Source: Duganella alba
GTDB lineage: Bacteria; Pseudomonadota; Gammaproteobacteria; Burkholderiales; Burkholderiaceae_D
NCBI RefSeq assembly: GCF_009674495.1
Contig: NZ_WKJN01000015.1
Coordinates: 81,814 to 145,813 of the forward strand
Reading direction: 5' to 3'
DNA length: 64,000 nt
Shown: in pieces, positions 29,918 through 39,002 of the stretch
How the letters are laid out: the number at the start of each line of letters is the position of its first letter
Position numbering within the stretch: the first letter of the stretch is position 1
Notes under the pieces: generated by a model
Seen by the model: the letters and a program-made list of their open reading frames with translations, nothing else
What the model was told of the DNA's origin: nothing
Databases searched by the model: none
Made by a program: the position numbers and the translations under genes

Positions 29918-31498
29918 TCAGGCGTGCAGGCGCGAATCGGCGTGCAGGGTGACGTCATCCACCGGCGTCACGCACGGCATGCGCAGCACGAAGCTGGCGC
30001 CCTGTCCCAGCACGCTGGACACGGTGATACTGCCGCCGAACTGCTTGGCGATCAGGTTGAACACGATATTCAGGCCCAGGCCGGTGCCGCCCTGGCCGCG
30101 CCGCGTGGTGACGAAGGGATCGAACACCTTGTCCAGCATGTCCGGCGGAATGCCCTTGCCGTTGTCGGTCACCTGCATTTCGATCCAGTCGCCCTGCTGC
30201 GCCACGCCGATGATGATGCGGCCCTCGTCCTCCGGCCCGAAGGCGTGGTCGACGCAGTTCAGCGTCAGGTTGGTGATCACCTGCGCCAGCGCGCCGGGGT
30301 AGCTGTCGAGCATGATGTCGGGCGGACAGGCGATGCTGACCGTGATGCGGGTCTTCTTCAGCTTGGGCTGCAGGCTCGACACCACCTCGTTGATGTAGTC
30401 GCGCAGCTCGAAGCGGCGGCGCGCCTCGCTGACCTGGTCGACCGCGATCTGCTTGAAGCTGTGGATCAGGTGCGCCGCGCGGTAGGCGTTGTTCATGATC
30501 AGCCGGGTGCTCTCGGCCGCCGTCTCCAGGTAGCGCGTGATGTCGGATTTCTTGATGTTGCCGCCCTCGACCGAGGCCTGCACCTTCTCGGTCGCCTCCA
30601 TCAGCACCGAGGCGCTGGTCAGCGCGATGCCGACCGGCGTGTTGATCTCGTGCGCGACGCCGGCCACCAGCCCACCCAGCGAGGCCAGCCGTTCTGCCTG
30701 CAACAGCGACTCCTGCGTGCGGCGCAGGTCGTCCATCGCCTTGGCGGTGGCCTGCGCCGACTTGCGCGCCTCGTCCTCGGCCTCGCGGATGCGCTGGATA
30801 TTCGATTTGATCTTGCGCTGAATGGCGTTGAAGCCGCGGATCACCTCGCCCAGCTCATCCTGGCGGTTGTCCGGCAGCTCCTCCACCTCGTCGCTGCCGC
30901 GCGTGGCCAGATCGAACAGGCCGTCGCGCAGCTGCTTGAGCGGATCGAACACGATGCGCAGCGACCACGCCAGCGCCGCCACCAGGATCAGGTCCAGCAG
31001 CAGCACCTCGGTGACCTTGCGCCGCACCTCGGCGGCCAGCGTGGCGTCGATCTGCGCGCGGCTGAAATTGACCACCACGCGGCCGACGATCACCGGCTTG
31101 AGCGCCGCCCCGGCCGCGCCGGAATCGCGGTAGGCCAGGTCGGCCACCACCGGCGTGCCGACCACGGCGGCGTCGTTTTCAATCGAGGAAATGGTGCCGT
31201 TCTCGTTGCGCAGCTTGCCCGAGAACAGGCCGACCGACGTATCATAGACACGGATGGAGACCAGCTCCGGCGGCATCATCTCGGCCGCGACGATGTTGTC
31301 GACCTTGGCCTTGTCCAGGTCCCACAGGGCGGACGGCAGGCTGGTTTGCAGGCGCGTCAGCACGCCCTGCCTCAGACGCTGGCTGCTGACTTCAAGCTCA
31401 TGACCAAGGCTGTACTGGGCGTAGGTGCCGGACACGCCCAGCACCAGAGTGACAATGACCACGAAAAGCAGCGTCAAGCGGCCTTTAATACCAAACAT
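29918..31498 (-). CDS. membrane sensor histidine kinase
   Basis: Starting at ATG 31498 (MFGIKGRLTLLFVV) the protein has 526 residues. A first membrane helix at about 8-28 precedes a periplasmic sensor of roughly 150 residues (LPSALWDLDKAKVDNIVAAE). A second helix (LLLDLILVAALAWSLRIV) and a HAMP-like linker follow. A coiled segment leads to the kinase H-box LVAGVAHEINTPVGIA and the ATPase N, G1 and G2 boxes (ITNLTLNCVDHAF, VTDNGKGIPPDML, GGTGLGLNIVFNLIA). No response regulator is encoded beside it. The stimulus is unknown. Confidence 0.9.
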   Translation of the reverse strand: MFGIKGRLTLLFVVIVTLVLGVSGTYAQYSLGHELEVSSQRLRQGVLTRLQTSLPSALWDLDKAKVDNIVAAEMMPPELVSIRVYDTSVGLFSGKLRNENGTISSIENDAAVVGTPVVADLAYRDSGAAGAALKPVIVGRVVVNFSRAQIDATLAAEVRRKVTEVLLLDLILVAALAWSLRIVFDPLKQLRDGLFDLATRGSDEVEELPDNRQDELGEVIRGFNAIQRKIKSNIQRIREAEDEARKSAQATAKAMDDLRRTQESLLQAERLASLGGLVAGVAHEINTPVGIALTSASVLMEATEKVQASVEGGNIKKSDITRYLETAAESTRLIMNNAYRAAHLIHSFKQIAVDQVSEARRRFELRDYINEVVSSLQPKLKKTRITVSIACPPDIMLDSYPGALAQVITNLTLNCVDHAFGPEDEGRIIIGVAQQGDWIEMQVTDNGKGIPPDMLDKVFDPFVTTRRGQGGTGLGLNIVFNLIAKQFGGSITVSSVLGQGASFVLRMPCVTPVDDVTLHADSRLHA

Positions 31499-31618
31499 CG
31501 AGCGATCTCCCGACAACACGGATTTGACGGCAACGCCCCAATGTACGGTATGGGCTGCATCTTGGCAAGACAATGGTAAGATCGGGAAACATAGATCAAG
31601 AAGCAATCAGGAGGCCGC

Positions 31619-31966
31619 ATGGCAAGCAACTATCATCAACTGACGCTGGCGGAGGTGCGGCCGGGCATGGTCCTGTCCGACGTGCTGCTCGATGTGCAAG
31701 GCAATGTGCTGCTGCCGCAGGGCGCGGTGCTCACCGAGGCCATGCTGGCGCTGATGCCGCGCCACGGCATCGCCGTGCTGCCGATCGCGCTGGACGACGT
31801 GACGCCGGAAGTGGTGGCGGCCACCTTGCAGCACCACGAGGCGCGCATCGCCCACCTGTTCCGCAAGAACGATCCGGACAGCGACAGCGACTGGGCCACG
31901 GCCACGCTGCGCCGCTTCGTCACCGACTTCCGCCTGGGTGTAGAGGAGACGCCGGAACATGAGTAA
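31619..31966 (+). CDS. small protein paired with an HDOD protein
   Basis: This 115-residue acidic protein (MASNYHQLTLAEVRPGMVLS) has no named domain I can assign. Its first 60 residues (VRPGMVLSDVLLDVQGNVLLPQGAVLTEAML) look like the beta-rich N-terminal module that often precedes HD-GYP output domains (MVLSDVLLDxxGxxLLPxG), here encoded separately. It overlaps the HDOD gene by 8 bases, so the two proteins probably act together in signalling. Confidence 0.75.
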   Translation: MASNYHQLTLAEVRPGMVLSDVLLDVQGNVLLPQGAVLTEAMLALMPRHGIAVLPIALDDVTPEVVAATLQHHEARIAHLFRKNDPDSDSDWATATLRRFVTDFRLGVEETPEHE

Positions 31967-32804
31967 TACGCTGAGCTACGACGACGTGGTGCGCACGCTG
32001 GACGACCTGCCCTCGCTGCCGGCGGTGGTGATGGAGCTGCTCAACAGCATCGACCAGGAAGACGTCGACATTTCCGTGCTGGCCAAGAAGGTCAGCTACG
32101 ACCAGGCGCTGACGGCCAAGACGCTGCGCCTGGCCAACTCGTCGCTGTATGGCCTGCAGGTCAAGGTGACCACCATCCAGCAGGCGATCACCTACCTGGG
32201 TTTCCAGACCACGCGCAACCTGATCACGGCGGCCGCCGTCACCGGCTGCTTTGCCGAAGGCCACTGCCCCGGCTTCGACCACAAGGCGTTCTGGCGCCAC
32301 TCGATCGCCACCGCCGCCTGCGCCAAGGTGCTGGCGCGGCAGATGCGCTTCAATCAGGATTACGCCTTCACGGCCGGGCTGCTGCACGACATCGGCCGCC
32401 TGGTGCTGGTGTCCTGCTTCCCGAACCACTACTCGGAAGCGATCGCCTACCGCGAGCAGCACGACTGCACCATGCTGGACGCCGAGCGCAGCGTGCTGGG
32501 CGTCGATCACGTCGACGCCGGCCTCGCACTGGCGGAACACTGGAATTTCTCGGACACGATGCGGCTCGCCATCGGCGGCCATCACGACCCGGAAGCACCG
32601 GGCGCGGGATTTCTAGCGGCCATCATTCACGTGGCCGACGCTATCGTGCATGCGCTCGATCTGGCGCAGGTACAGGACGATCTGGTGCCGCCTGTGTCCA
32701 CCGTGGCCTGGACTGCCTTGGGCCTCGATGAAGAAGTGTATCTGCAAATTTTCCGCGAAACGGAACTGCAGTATGAAGAGATCTCTATGGTGCTGCTGAC
32801 CTGA
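31959..32804 (+). CDS. HDOD-domain signalling protein
   Basis: The 281-residue protein is an HDOD domain almost throughout: LDDLPSLPAVVMELLNSI, LTAKTLRLANSSLYGLQ, AITYLGFQTTRNLI and the HD-like FTAGLLHDIGRLVLV, with a further GHH in AIGGHHDPEAPGAGF. HDOD proteins relate to HD-GYP phosphodiesterases but usually lack catalysis and act as signalling scaffolds. It retains a His-Asp pair, so some metal binding is possible. It follows the small protein at 31619 in a two-gene operon. Confidence 0.9.
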   Translation: MSNTLSYDDVVRTLDDLPSLPAVVMELLNSIDQEDVDISVLAKKVSYDQALTAKTLRLANSSLYGLQVKVTTIQQAITYLGFQTTRNLITAAAVTGCFAEGHCPGFDHKAFWRHSIATAACAKVLARQMRFNQDYAFTAGLLHDIGRLVLVSCFPNHYSEAIAYREQHDCTMLDAERSVLGVDHVDAGLALAEHWNFSDTMRLAIGGHHDPEAPGAGFLAAIIHVADAIVHALDLAQVQDDLVPPVSTVAWTALGLDEEVYLQIFRETELQYEEISMVLLT

Positions 32805-32811
32805 AGCGGCA

Positions 32812-32848
32812 GCCTGCCGGAGCGGGTTTTACACGCGACCCGGCAGGC
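32812..32848. terminator. 9-bp GC hairpin between convergent genes
   Basis: GCCTGCCGG (32812-32820) pairs exactly with CCGGCAGGC (32840-32848), loop 19. It lies between the HDOD stop and the stop of the leftward 112-residue gene, so a two-way terminator is likely, although there is no T run. Confidence 0.55.
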
Positions 32849-32866
32849 GCTTGCGCGCGGCGCGCA

Positions 32867-33205
32867 TTAATGATGTGCCGCGTTTCCGGCCTGGGCCTTG
32901 TCAGCTGCTGGACGATCTTCTGGCTTCGGACGGCCCTGGGCATCGGACAGGCGGTACTTGGTGCGGCGGTCGCCCATCAGGTCGCGCAGGTCGCGGATGC
33001 TCATGCCGGTCACTTCATGCATGCGGATCAGCAGCGAAGCGCCGACCGGCAGACGGTGGTGACGGATTTTGCTGATCACCGGCGGCGCCACTTCCAGCAG
33101 GCGCGACAGTGCGGCATCGTTCTTCAGCTGCATCTTGCCCAGCAAGATATCCAGCAGATGGTTGGGGTTGTAGCTTTCCTGGGAAGCGAGAGCATGATGT
33201 GCCAT
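32867..33205 (-). CDS. small helix-turn-helix-like protein
   Basis: The 112-residue protein has a central segment that reads as a Cro/XRE-like helix-turn-helix (DAALSRLLEVAPPVISKIRH, then LPVGASLLIRMHEVTGMSIR). A charged, probably disordered tail rich in Lys, Pro and Ala follows. It has no toxin or phage neighbours and appears to be a stand-alone regulator. The 253 bases upstream hold no gene I can support. Confidence 0.7.
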   Translation of the reverse strand: MAHHALASQESYNPNHLLDILLGKMQLKNDAALSRLLEVAPPVISKIRHHRLPVGASLLIRMHEVTGMSIRDLRDLMGDRRTKYRLSDAQGRPKPEDRPAADKAQAGNAAHH

Positions 33206-33458
33206 GATGAATTTCCTCGTTGGTTGGGGTGAACAGATAGTGCTGGTTTGAACTTAAGCAAAACTTAGAGTCTAAGATTGCCATTCATGCAAGATACCAG
33301 CGCACACCGAGCTAAGATTGTTCGACATCAATCAGTGGCTAGAAACCTTAGCAACAATGCTATTTCATCACATGGGACCGGAGGGTGTCGCACGCAAGAA
33401 CTTGTAGGAAACTGTTACACAAAGCAAGTTCAGCTTTACAGCGGAGGGCGGGAGAGGA

Positions 33459-33782
33459 TCAGGCGGTGGTGTCGATGTTGCGGCCCAGCGTTTTTTCGTT
33501 GTCGCGGCGCTGGGTGTCGGCTTTTTTGTCGGATTGCTGAACGGCACGGCGGTCGGCAGCGGCCGCTTCGTCGTTGTTGCGCGCCTCGGTACGGCTGGCG
33601 TCGGTGTTTTCCTTGACGCGCTGCTTGAGGGCGGCGCCCTCCTTCTCGGCGCGGCTGGCCTGTTCGGCACGGCGCGTGTCCGCCGTCTGCGCGCTGCGCT
33701 GCTCGACGCGGTTGGCGCGGGTTTCCCGCAGGTTCAGCTGCACGGGATTCGCGTTGGAAGTGGAAGTAACATTAATTGCCAT
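33459..33782 (-). CDS. hypothetical charged, disordered small protein
   Basis: Starting at ATG 33782 the product is 107 residues, with almost no hydrophobic core. It opens NVTSTSNANPVQLNLRE and continues as Arg/Glu/Ala/Asp-rich sequence that would form a helix or coiled coil or stay unfolded. I recognise no family. GC-rich codon use is chromosomal, so it looks like a lineage-specific gene, not a recent arrival. It diverges from ybeZ with about 107 bases between starts. Confidence 0.6.
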   Translation of the reverse strand: MAINVTSTSNANPVQLNLRETRANRVEQRSAQTADTRRAEQASRAEKEGAALKQRVKENTDASRTEARNNDEAAAADRRAVQQSDKKADTQRRDNEKTLGRNIDTTA

Positions 33783-33889
33783 GACTCCACTGTAGCGCAA
33801 TGGCAAGCAAAATCAAGTTCCGCTTGCGGCAAATACGATAAACTATCGCCTGTGCCGTCCTGCACGGCCTTCTCTCGCAAAGCATCCCA

Positions 33890-34993
33890 TTGAAAACCAA
33901 AACTCCAGTCCAGCCGCATTACTTCGTCCCCGAGCCGCTCGATAACGCGCGCCTGGCCCATTTGTGCGGCCCGCTCGACGAAAACCTGCGCCAGATTTCC
34001 GCCGCGCTGGACGTGACCATTTTCCGCCGCGGCGAAAAGTTCATCGTCAGCGGCCACAACGCCGAACGCGCGGTCGAGATCCTCGACCACTTCTACGCCA
34101 TCGCCAACAAGATCGTGCCGATCGAGGAAGTACAACTGGCGCTGGTCGAACAGCGCGCCAGCATGCACGCCGGCCTGCCGCTGGCCGAGACGCCGGCCGT
34201 GGAGGGCGAAGCGCCGCGTCCGGCCGCCAAGCCGCGCAAGGTGGAGACCGTGCCGGCCACCGACATCGAGATCAACAGCCCGGTGCTGAAGACGCGCCGC
34301 GCCGACCTGCGCGGCCGCACGCCGCACCAGATCCGCTACCTGCGCAACATCCTCGAACACGACATCAGCTTCGGCGTCGGTCCGGCCGGCACCGGCAAGA
34401 CCTACCTGGCCGTGGCCTGCGCGGTGGACGCGCTGGAGCGCGACGCCGTCAAGCGCATCATCCTGACGCGGCCGGCGGTGGAAGCGGGCGAACGCCTGGG
34501 CTTCCTGCCGGGCGACATGTCGCAGAAGGTCGACCCGTACCTGCGGCCGCTGTACGACGCGCTGTACGATCTGCTGGGCTTCGACCGCACGCAGAAAATG
34601 TTCGAAAAGCAGGTGATTGAAATCGCCCCGCTGGCCTATATGCGCGGCCGCACGCTGAACCACGCCTTTGTCATCCTGGACGAGGCGCAGAACACCACCG
34701 TCGAGCAGATGAAGATGTTCCTGACCCGGATCGGCTTCGGCAGCAAGGCCGTGATCACCGGCGACATCACCCAGGTCGACCTGCACAAGAGCCAGAAGAG
34801 CGGCCTGGTGGACGCCATCCAGGTGCTGAAGGAAGTGCGCGGCATCGCCTTCAGCCACTTCAACAGCGAAGACGTGGTGCGCCATCCGCTGGTGGCGCGC
34901 ATCGTCGACGCCTACGAAACCGCCCACAACCACGAAGCGGAAATCGCTCCGCTTCTCAAAGCCACCGCCCTGAAAAATGTCCGCAAAAAATAA
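33890..34993 (+). CDS. ybeZ: PhoH-family ATPase YbeZ
   Basis: The 367-residue protein is best started at TTG 33890 (reading [18 protein letters not shown]); no closer ATG preserves the conserved N-terminus. The P-loop [30 protein letters not shown] and Walker [19 protein letters not shown] define the PhoH family. The closing [18 protein letters not shown] is also typical. YbeZ works with YbeY in late 16S rRNA maturation and ribosome quality control. It overlaps ybeY by 17 bases. Confidence 0.93.
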   Translation: MKTKTPVQPHYFVPEPLDNARLAHLCGPLDENLRQISAALDVTIFRRGEKFIVSGHNAERAVEILDHFYAIANKIVPIEEVQLALVEQRASMHAGLPLAETPAVEGEAPRPAAKPRKVETVPATDIEINSPVLKTRRADLRGRTPHQIRYLRNILEHDISFGVGPAGTGKTYLAVACAVDALERDAVKRIILTRPAVEAGERLGFLPGDMSQKVDPYLRPLYDALYDLLGFDRTQKMFEKQVIEIAPLAYMRGRTLNHAFVILDEAQNTTVEQMKMFLTRIGFGSKAVITGDITQVDLHKSQKSGLVDAIQVLKEVRGIAFSHFNSEDVVRHPLVARIVDAYETAHNHEAEIAPLLKATALKNVRKK

Positions 34994-35444
34994 ACTGACA
35001 CTGTCGGTGCAATACGCCGATCCGCGCCTGCAGGAAAGCATCACCCGTCCGATGATACGCAAATGGGTCCAGGCCGCGCTGTTCGCGCCGGCCGAGCTGA
35101 CCATCCGCTTTGTCGATGCCGCCGAAGGCCAGACGCTGAACCGCGAATACCGCGGCAAGGACTACGCCACCAACGTGCTGACCTTCGCCTACAACGAAGG
35201 CGAAGAAGAGCTGCCGGACGACGCGCCGACCCAGGCCGACATCATCCTCTGCACCGACGTGCTGGAGCGGGAAGCGGCCGAGCAAAAGAAAACCGTGGAA
35301 GAACACACGGCCCACCTGATCGTCCACGGCGTGCTGCACGCCCAGGGCTACGACCACATGGACGACGAGGAAGCCACCGAAATGGAAGGCATCGAAACCG
35401 ACATCCTGGCCACCCTCGGGTACGCCGATCCTTACGCGGATTGA
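34977..35444 (+). CDS. ybeY: endoribonuclease YbeY
   Basis: The 155-residue protein has the YbeY zinc motif H-x3-H-x5-H in [18 protein letters not shown], plus [20 protein letters not shown] and LTFAYNEGE. It is a metal-dependent RNase needed for 16S 3'-end processing and 70S quality control. It lies between ybeZ and ybeX, the conserved order across Proteobacteria. Its length matches the family. Confidence 0.95.
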   Translation: MSAKNKLTLSVQYADPRLQESITRPMIRKWVQAALFAPAELTIRFVDAAEGQTLNREYRGKDYATNVLTFAYNEGEEELPDDAPTQADIILCTDVLEREAAEQKKTVEEHTAHLIVHGVLHAQGYDHMDDEEATEMEGIETDILATLGYADPYAD

Positions 35445-35484
35445 TGTAAGATAGGGCTGTCTTTTTGACAAAAGCAGTCCTGTC

Positions 35485-35498
35485 ACACCATTTGGTGT
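35485..35498. promoter_or_regulatory. 14-bp perfect palindrome upstream of ybeX
   Basis: ACACCATTTGGTGT sits 37 bases before the ybeX ATG, just after a TTGACA (35466-35471). It has the size of a dimeric repressor site and could regulate an internal promoter for ybeX-lnt. No regulator is suggested by the context. Confidence 0.35.
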
Positions 35499-35535
35499 AT
35501 CCTATACCCCTTCAAAACAATGGCTCACGCCTCCT

Positions 35536-36423
35536 ATGCAAGAGCACTCTAGTAGCGTCAAGACTGACGCTAAACCTCACAGGTCGCTGTTTGAACGGCT
35601 GACCGCCCTGATTTCCCCCGAGCCCGAGAACCGATCGGAACTGCTCGAAGTCCTGCACGACGCCCACGAACGCAACCTGATCGACGCCGACGCCCTGTCG
35701 ATGATCGAAGGCGTGTTCCAGGTGTCCGACCTGTCCGCCCGTGACATCATGATTCCCCGCTCGCAAATGGATGTCATCGACATCTCCAAGCCGATCGAGG
35801 AATGGATGCCGCTGGTGCTGGAAACCGCCCACTCCCGCTTCCCCGCCATCGAAGGCGAACGCGACAAGGTGATCGGCATCCTGCTGGCCAAAGACCTGCT
35901 GCGCTACTACGCCGAGGAATCGTTCGACGTGCGCGACATGCTGCGCCCGGCCATCTTCATCCCGGAATCGAAACGCCTGAACGTGCTGCTGCGCGACTTC
36001 CGCGCCAACCACAATCACATGGCGATCGTGGTCGATGAGTACAGCGGCGTGGCCGGCCTGATCACCATCGAGGACGTGCTGGAACAGATCGTCGGCGACA
36101 TCGAGGACGAGTACGATTTCGACGAAGAGGAAGACAACATCCTGTCGATCCGCGAAGGCCAGCACGGCCCGCGCTGGCGCGTCAAGGCGCTGACCGAGAT
36201 CGAACAGTTCAACGAAGAGCTCGACACCGCGCTGCCCGACGATGACGTCGACACCATCGGCGGCCTGGTCGCCAAGCACCTCGGCCGCATGCCGCACAAG
36301 GGCGACACCTTCGACTTCGAAGGCCTGCGCTTTGAAGTGCTGCGCGCCGACGCCCGCCAGATCCACGTGCTGACGGTGGAAAAACTGCCGCCGGCCCCGG
36401 CCGACCAGGGCGACGACGCATAA
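35536..36423 (+). CDS. ybeX: CorC/HlyC-type CBS-domain protein YbeX
   Basis: The 295-residue cytoplasmic protein has an N-terminal SLFERLTALISPEPENRSEL region, two CBS domains (SARDIMIPRSQMDVID, then MLRPAIFIPESKRLNVLL with AIVVDEYSGVAGLITIEDVL), and a C-terminal CorC_HlyC domain (DVDTIGGLVAKHLGRMPHKG). It lacks the DUF21 membrane part of larger paralogues. In E. coli, YbeX/CorC has been linked to Mg2+/Co2+ handling and to ribosome metabolism. Its stop shares one base with the lnt start. Confidence 0.94.
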   Translation: MQEHSSSVKTDAKPHRSLFERLTALISPEPENRSELLEVLHDAHERNLIDADALSMIEGVFQVSDLSARDIMIPRSQMDVIDISKPIEEWMPLVLETAHSRFPAIEGERDKVIGILLAKDLLRYYAEESFDVRDMLRPAIFIPESKRLNVLLRDFRANHNHMAIVVDEYSGVAGLITIEDVLEQIVGDIEDEYDFDEEEDNILSIREGQHGPRWRVKALTEIEQFNEELDTALPDDDVDTIGGLVAKHLGRMPHKGDTFDFEGLRFEVLRADARQIHVLTVEKLPPAPADQGDDA

Positions 36424-37991
36424 TGCGCTTTCGCCGCGCCAATCCCAACGATCCACCCAAGCCGCAACGCTCGACCCCAGGCCGGATGATCATCACCGGC
36501 GTGGCGGGCGCGCTGTGCGTGTTCGCCTTCGCGCCGTTCGGCTGGTGGCCGCTGGAGATCCTCGGCCTGGCCACGCTGTTCTATCAAGTCCTGCGCAGCA
36601 CCAGCGTCAAGGCCGCGGCGCTGATCGGCTGGGCCTTCGTGGCCGGCTGGACCGCCGCCGGCATCCACTGGCTGTACGTGTCGATGCATACCTACGGCGC
36701 CATGCCGGCGCCGCTGGCGGCGCTGGCGGTGCTGCTGCTGGGCGCCGCCATGGGCGTCTACGGCGCGCTGGCCATGGGCGGCGCCTGGTGGCTGCGCAAG
36801 CGCTGGTCGCTGCCGCTGCCGGCCGCCAACCTGCTGGTGTTCCCGGCCATGTGGTCGCTGTTCGAATGGCTGCGCGGCTGGCTGTTTACCGGCTTCCCGT
36901 GGCTGGCCTCCGGCTACGCCCACAACCATGGCCCGCTGGCCGGCTTTGCGCCGGTGATCGGCATGTATGGCCTGGGCTGGCTGGCGGCGATCATCGCCGG
37001 CGCCCTGCTCCTGCTGCTGCACCGCACGCGCCTGCGCGCGGCCGGACTGGCGCTGGCCATCGGCGTGGCCGGCGTCGGCCTCGGCTTCCTGCAATGGACG
37101 CACCCGGAAGGCAAGCCGATCTCGGTGCGCCTGCTGCAGGGGAATATCCCGCAGGATGAGAAGTTCAACGGCGCCCGCGTGATGTCCGCCCTCAAGCTGT
37201 ACCAGGACGCCATCACCGCCGCGCCGGCCGACCTGATCGCCACGCCGGAAACCGCCATCGTCATGCTGCCGCAGCAGCTGCCGCCGGATTACCTGCCGGG
37301 CCTGGCGCAGTTCATGCACCGGACCAACAGCAACCTGATCCTCGGCATCCCGCTGGCCGACAGCCAGACCGCCTATTTCAACAGCGCCATCGGCATCGCC
37401 GCCAACGGCAGCAGCTACTACCGCTACGACAAGCACCACCTGGTGCCGTATGGCGAATTCATTCCCTACGGCTTCCGCTGGTTCGTCAACCTGATGTCGA
37501 TCCCGCTCGGCGATCAGACCAGCGGCCGCGACGTCCAGCCGGCGTTCCCGATCAAGGACCAGCGCGTGCTGCCCAACATCTGCTACGAAGACTTGTTCGG
37601 CGAAGAGATCGCGGACCAGCTGAACCACCCGGCGCAGGACCAGAAACCGGCCACGCTGCTGCTCAACATCTCCAACCTGGCCTGGTTCGGCGACACCATC
37701 GCCATTCCGCAGCATTTGCAGATCTCGCAGATGCGCAGCCTGGAAACCGGCCGTCCGATGCTGCGGGCGACCAATACCGGGGCCACCGCCATCATCAATG
37801 GCGAAGGCAAGGTGGTGCAGCAGCTGCCGGCCAACACCTTCGGCACGCTGGCCGCCAATGTGCAGGGCATGGCCGGCAGCACGCCCTATATCATCTGGGG
37901 GAACAAGCTGTTCCTGGTGCTGGCTGCGCTGTCCCTGGCGGGCGCATGGTTTTTGACGCGCCGCGCAAAAAATCAGCCAAAAACCGCTTAA
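36423..37991 (+). CDS. lnt: apolipoprotein N-acyltransferase
   Basis: The 522-residue inner-membrane enzyme adds the third acyl chain to lipoproteins. About six hydrophobic segments come first (VFAFAPFGWWPLEILGLATL onward), then a nitrilase-like periplasmic domain. The Glu-Lys-Cys triad is visible in DLIATPETAIVML, YRYDKHHLVPYGEFIP and LPNICYEDLFGEEIA. A last helix (KLFLVLAALSLAGAWFLTRR) closes it. The product is needed for the lipoproteins in this window. It is the fourth gene of the ybeZYX-lnt operon. Confidence 0.95.
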   Translation: MRFRRANPNDPPKPQRSTPGRMIITGVAGALCVFAFAPFGWWPLEILGLATLFYQVLRSTSVKAAALIGWAFVAGWTAAGIHWLYVSMHTYGAMPAPLAALAVLLLGAAMGVYGALAMGGAWWLRKRWSLPLPAANLLVFPAMWSLFEWLRGWLFTGFPWLASGYAHNHGPLAGFAPVIGMYGLGWLAAIIAGALLLLLHRTRLRAAGLALAIGVAGVGLGFLQWTHPEGKPISVRLLQGNIPQDEKFNGARVMSALKLYQDAITAAPADLIATPETAIVMLPQQLPPDYLPGLAQFMHRTNSNLILGIPLADSQTAYFNSAIGIAANGSSYYRYDKHHLVPYGEFIPYGFRWFVNLMSIPLGDQTSGRDVQPAFPIKDQRVLPNICYEDLFGEEIADQLNHPAQDQKPATLLLNISNLAWFGDTIAIPQHLQISQMRSLETGRPMLRATNTGATAIINGEGKVVQQLPANTFGTLAANVQGMAGSTPYIIWGNKLFLVLAALSLAGAWFLTRRAKNQPKTA

Positions 37992-37993
37992 CC

Positions 37994-38015
37994 CGCTAAA
38001 ATCATCCCTTTAGCG
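37994..38015. other. 7-bp hairpin between lnt and glyQ
   Basis: CGCTAAA (37994-38000) pairs with TTTAGCG (38009-38015), loop 8, starting three bases after the lnt stop. A weak transcription stop is plausible; the stem is AT-mixed and lacks a T tail. Confidence 0.35.
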
Positions 38016-38072
38016 AAACTGCAACCGCGCGCCCGCCGGCCCTTGCCCGGGCGCGCCACCGACGATCACAAG

Positions 38073-38987
38073 ATGCTGACATTTCAACAAATTATCCTGA
38101 CCTTGCAAACCTACTGGGACAAGCAAGGCTGCGCCCTGCTCCAGCCATACGACATGGAAGTGGGCGCCGGCACCTTCCACACCGGCACCTTCCTGCGCGC
38201 GATCGGCCCTGAGCCTTGGCGCGCCGCCTACGTGCAGCCGTCGCGCCGCCCGAAAGACGGCCGCTATGGCGAGAATCCGAACCGCGGCCAGCACTACTAC
38301 CAGTACCAGGTGGTGATGAAGCCGGCGCCGGAAAACATCCTCGACCTGTATCTGGGTTCGCTGGAAGCGCTGGGCCTGGACCTGAAGCAGAACGACGTCC
38401 GTTTCGTCGAAGACGACTGGGAATCGCCGACGCTGGGCGCCTGGGGCCTGGGTTGGGAAGTCTGGCTGAACGGCATGGAGGTGACGCAGTTCACCTACTT
38501 CCAGCAGGTCGGCGGCCTGGATTGCAAACCGGTGCTGGGCGAGATCACCTACGGCGTCGAGCGTCTGGCCATGTACCTGCAGGGCGTGGAAAACATGTAT
38601 GACCTGGTGTGGACCACCTGGGAAGAAAATGGCGAAACGAAAACGCTGAAGTACGGCGACGTCTTCCACCAGAATGAAGTCGAGCAGTCGGCCTACAACT
38701 TCGAACACTCGAACACCGAGCTGCTGTTCTCGCAGTTTAACAACCACGAGTCGGAAGCCAAGCGCCTGATCGAAGCGCAACTGACGCTGCCTGCCTATGA
38801 GCAGATCATGAAGGCCTCGCACAGCTTCAACCTGCTGGACGCGCGCGGCGCCATCTCGGTGACCGAGCGCGCCGCCTACATCGGCCGTGTGCGCGCGCTG
38901 TCGCGCCTCGTCGCGCAGGCTTACTACGATTCGCGCGAGCGCCTGGGCTTCCCTATGGCCCCCAAGACCGCCGCCGTTGCTGAATAA
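38073..38987 (+). CDS. glyQ: glycyl-tRNA synthetase alpha subunit
   Basis: From ATG 38073 ([20 protein letters not shown]) the product is 304 residues, the usual size. The class II core is clear: [60 protein letters not shown] and [17 protein letters not shown]. With GlyS it charges tRNA-Gly in an alpha2beta2 enzyme. glyS follows after 15 bases. Confidence 0.97.
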   Translation: MLTFQQIILTLQTYWDKQGCALLQPYDMEVGAGTFHTGTFLRAIGPEPWRAAYVQPSRRPKDGRYGENPNRGQHYYQYQVVMKPAPENILDLYLGSLEALGLDLKQNDVRFVEDDWESPTLGAWGLGWEVWLNGMEVTQFTYFQQVGGLDCKPVLGEITYGVERLAMYLQGVENMYDLVWTTWEENGETKTLKYGDVFHQNEVEQSAYNFEHSNTELLFSQFNNHESEAKRLIEAQLTLPAYEQIMKASHSFNLLDARGAISVTERAAYIGRVRALSRLVAQAYYDSRERLGFPMAPKTAAVAE

Positions 38988-39002
38988 AACGATATAAACG
39001 AT

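Noticed and set aside
33206..33458. Possible small RNA or attenuator in the gap upstream of the 112-residue gene
   Set aside because: No stem followed by a T run and no convincing promoter was seen; it is probably a plain leader region.
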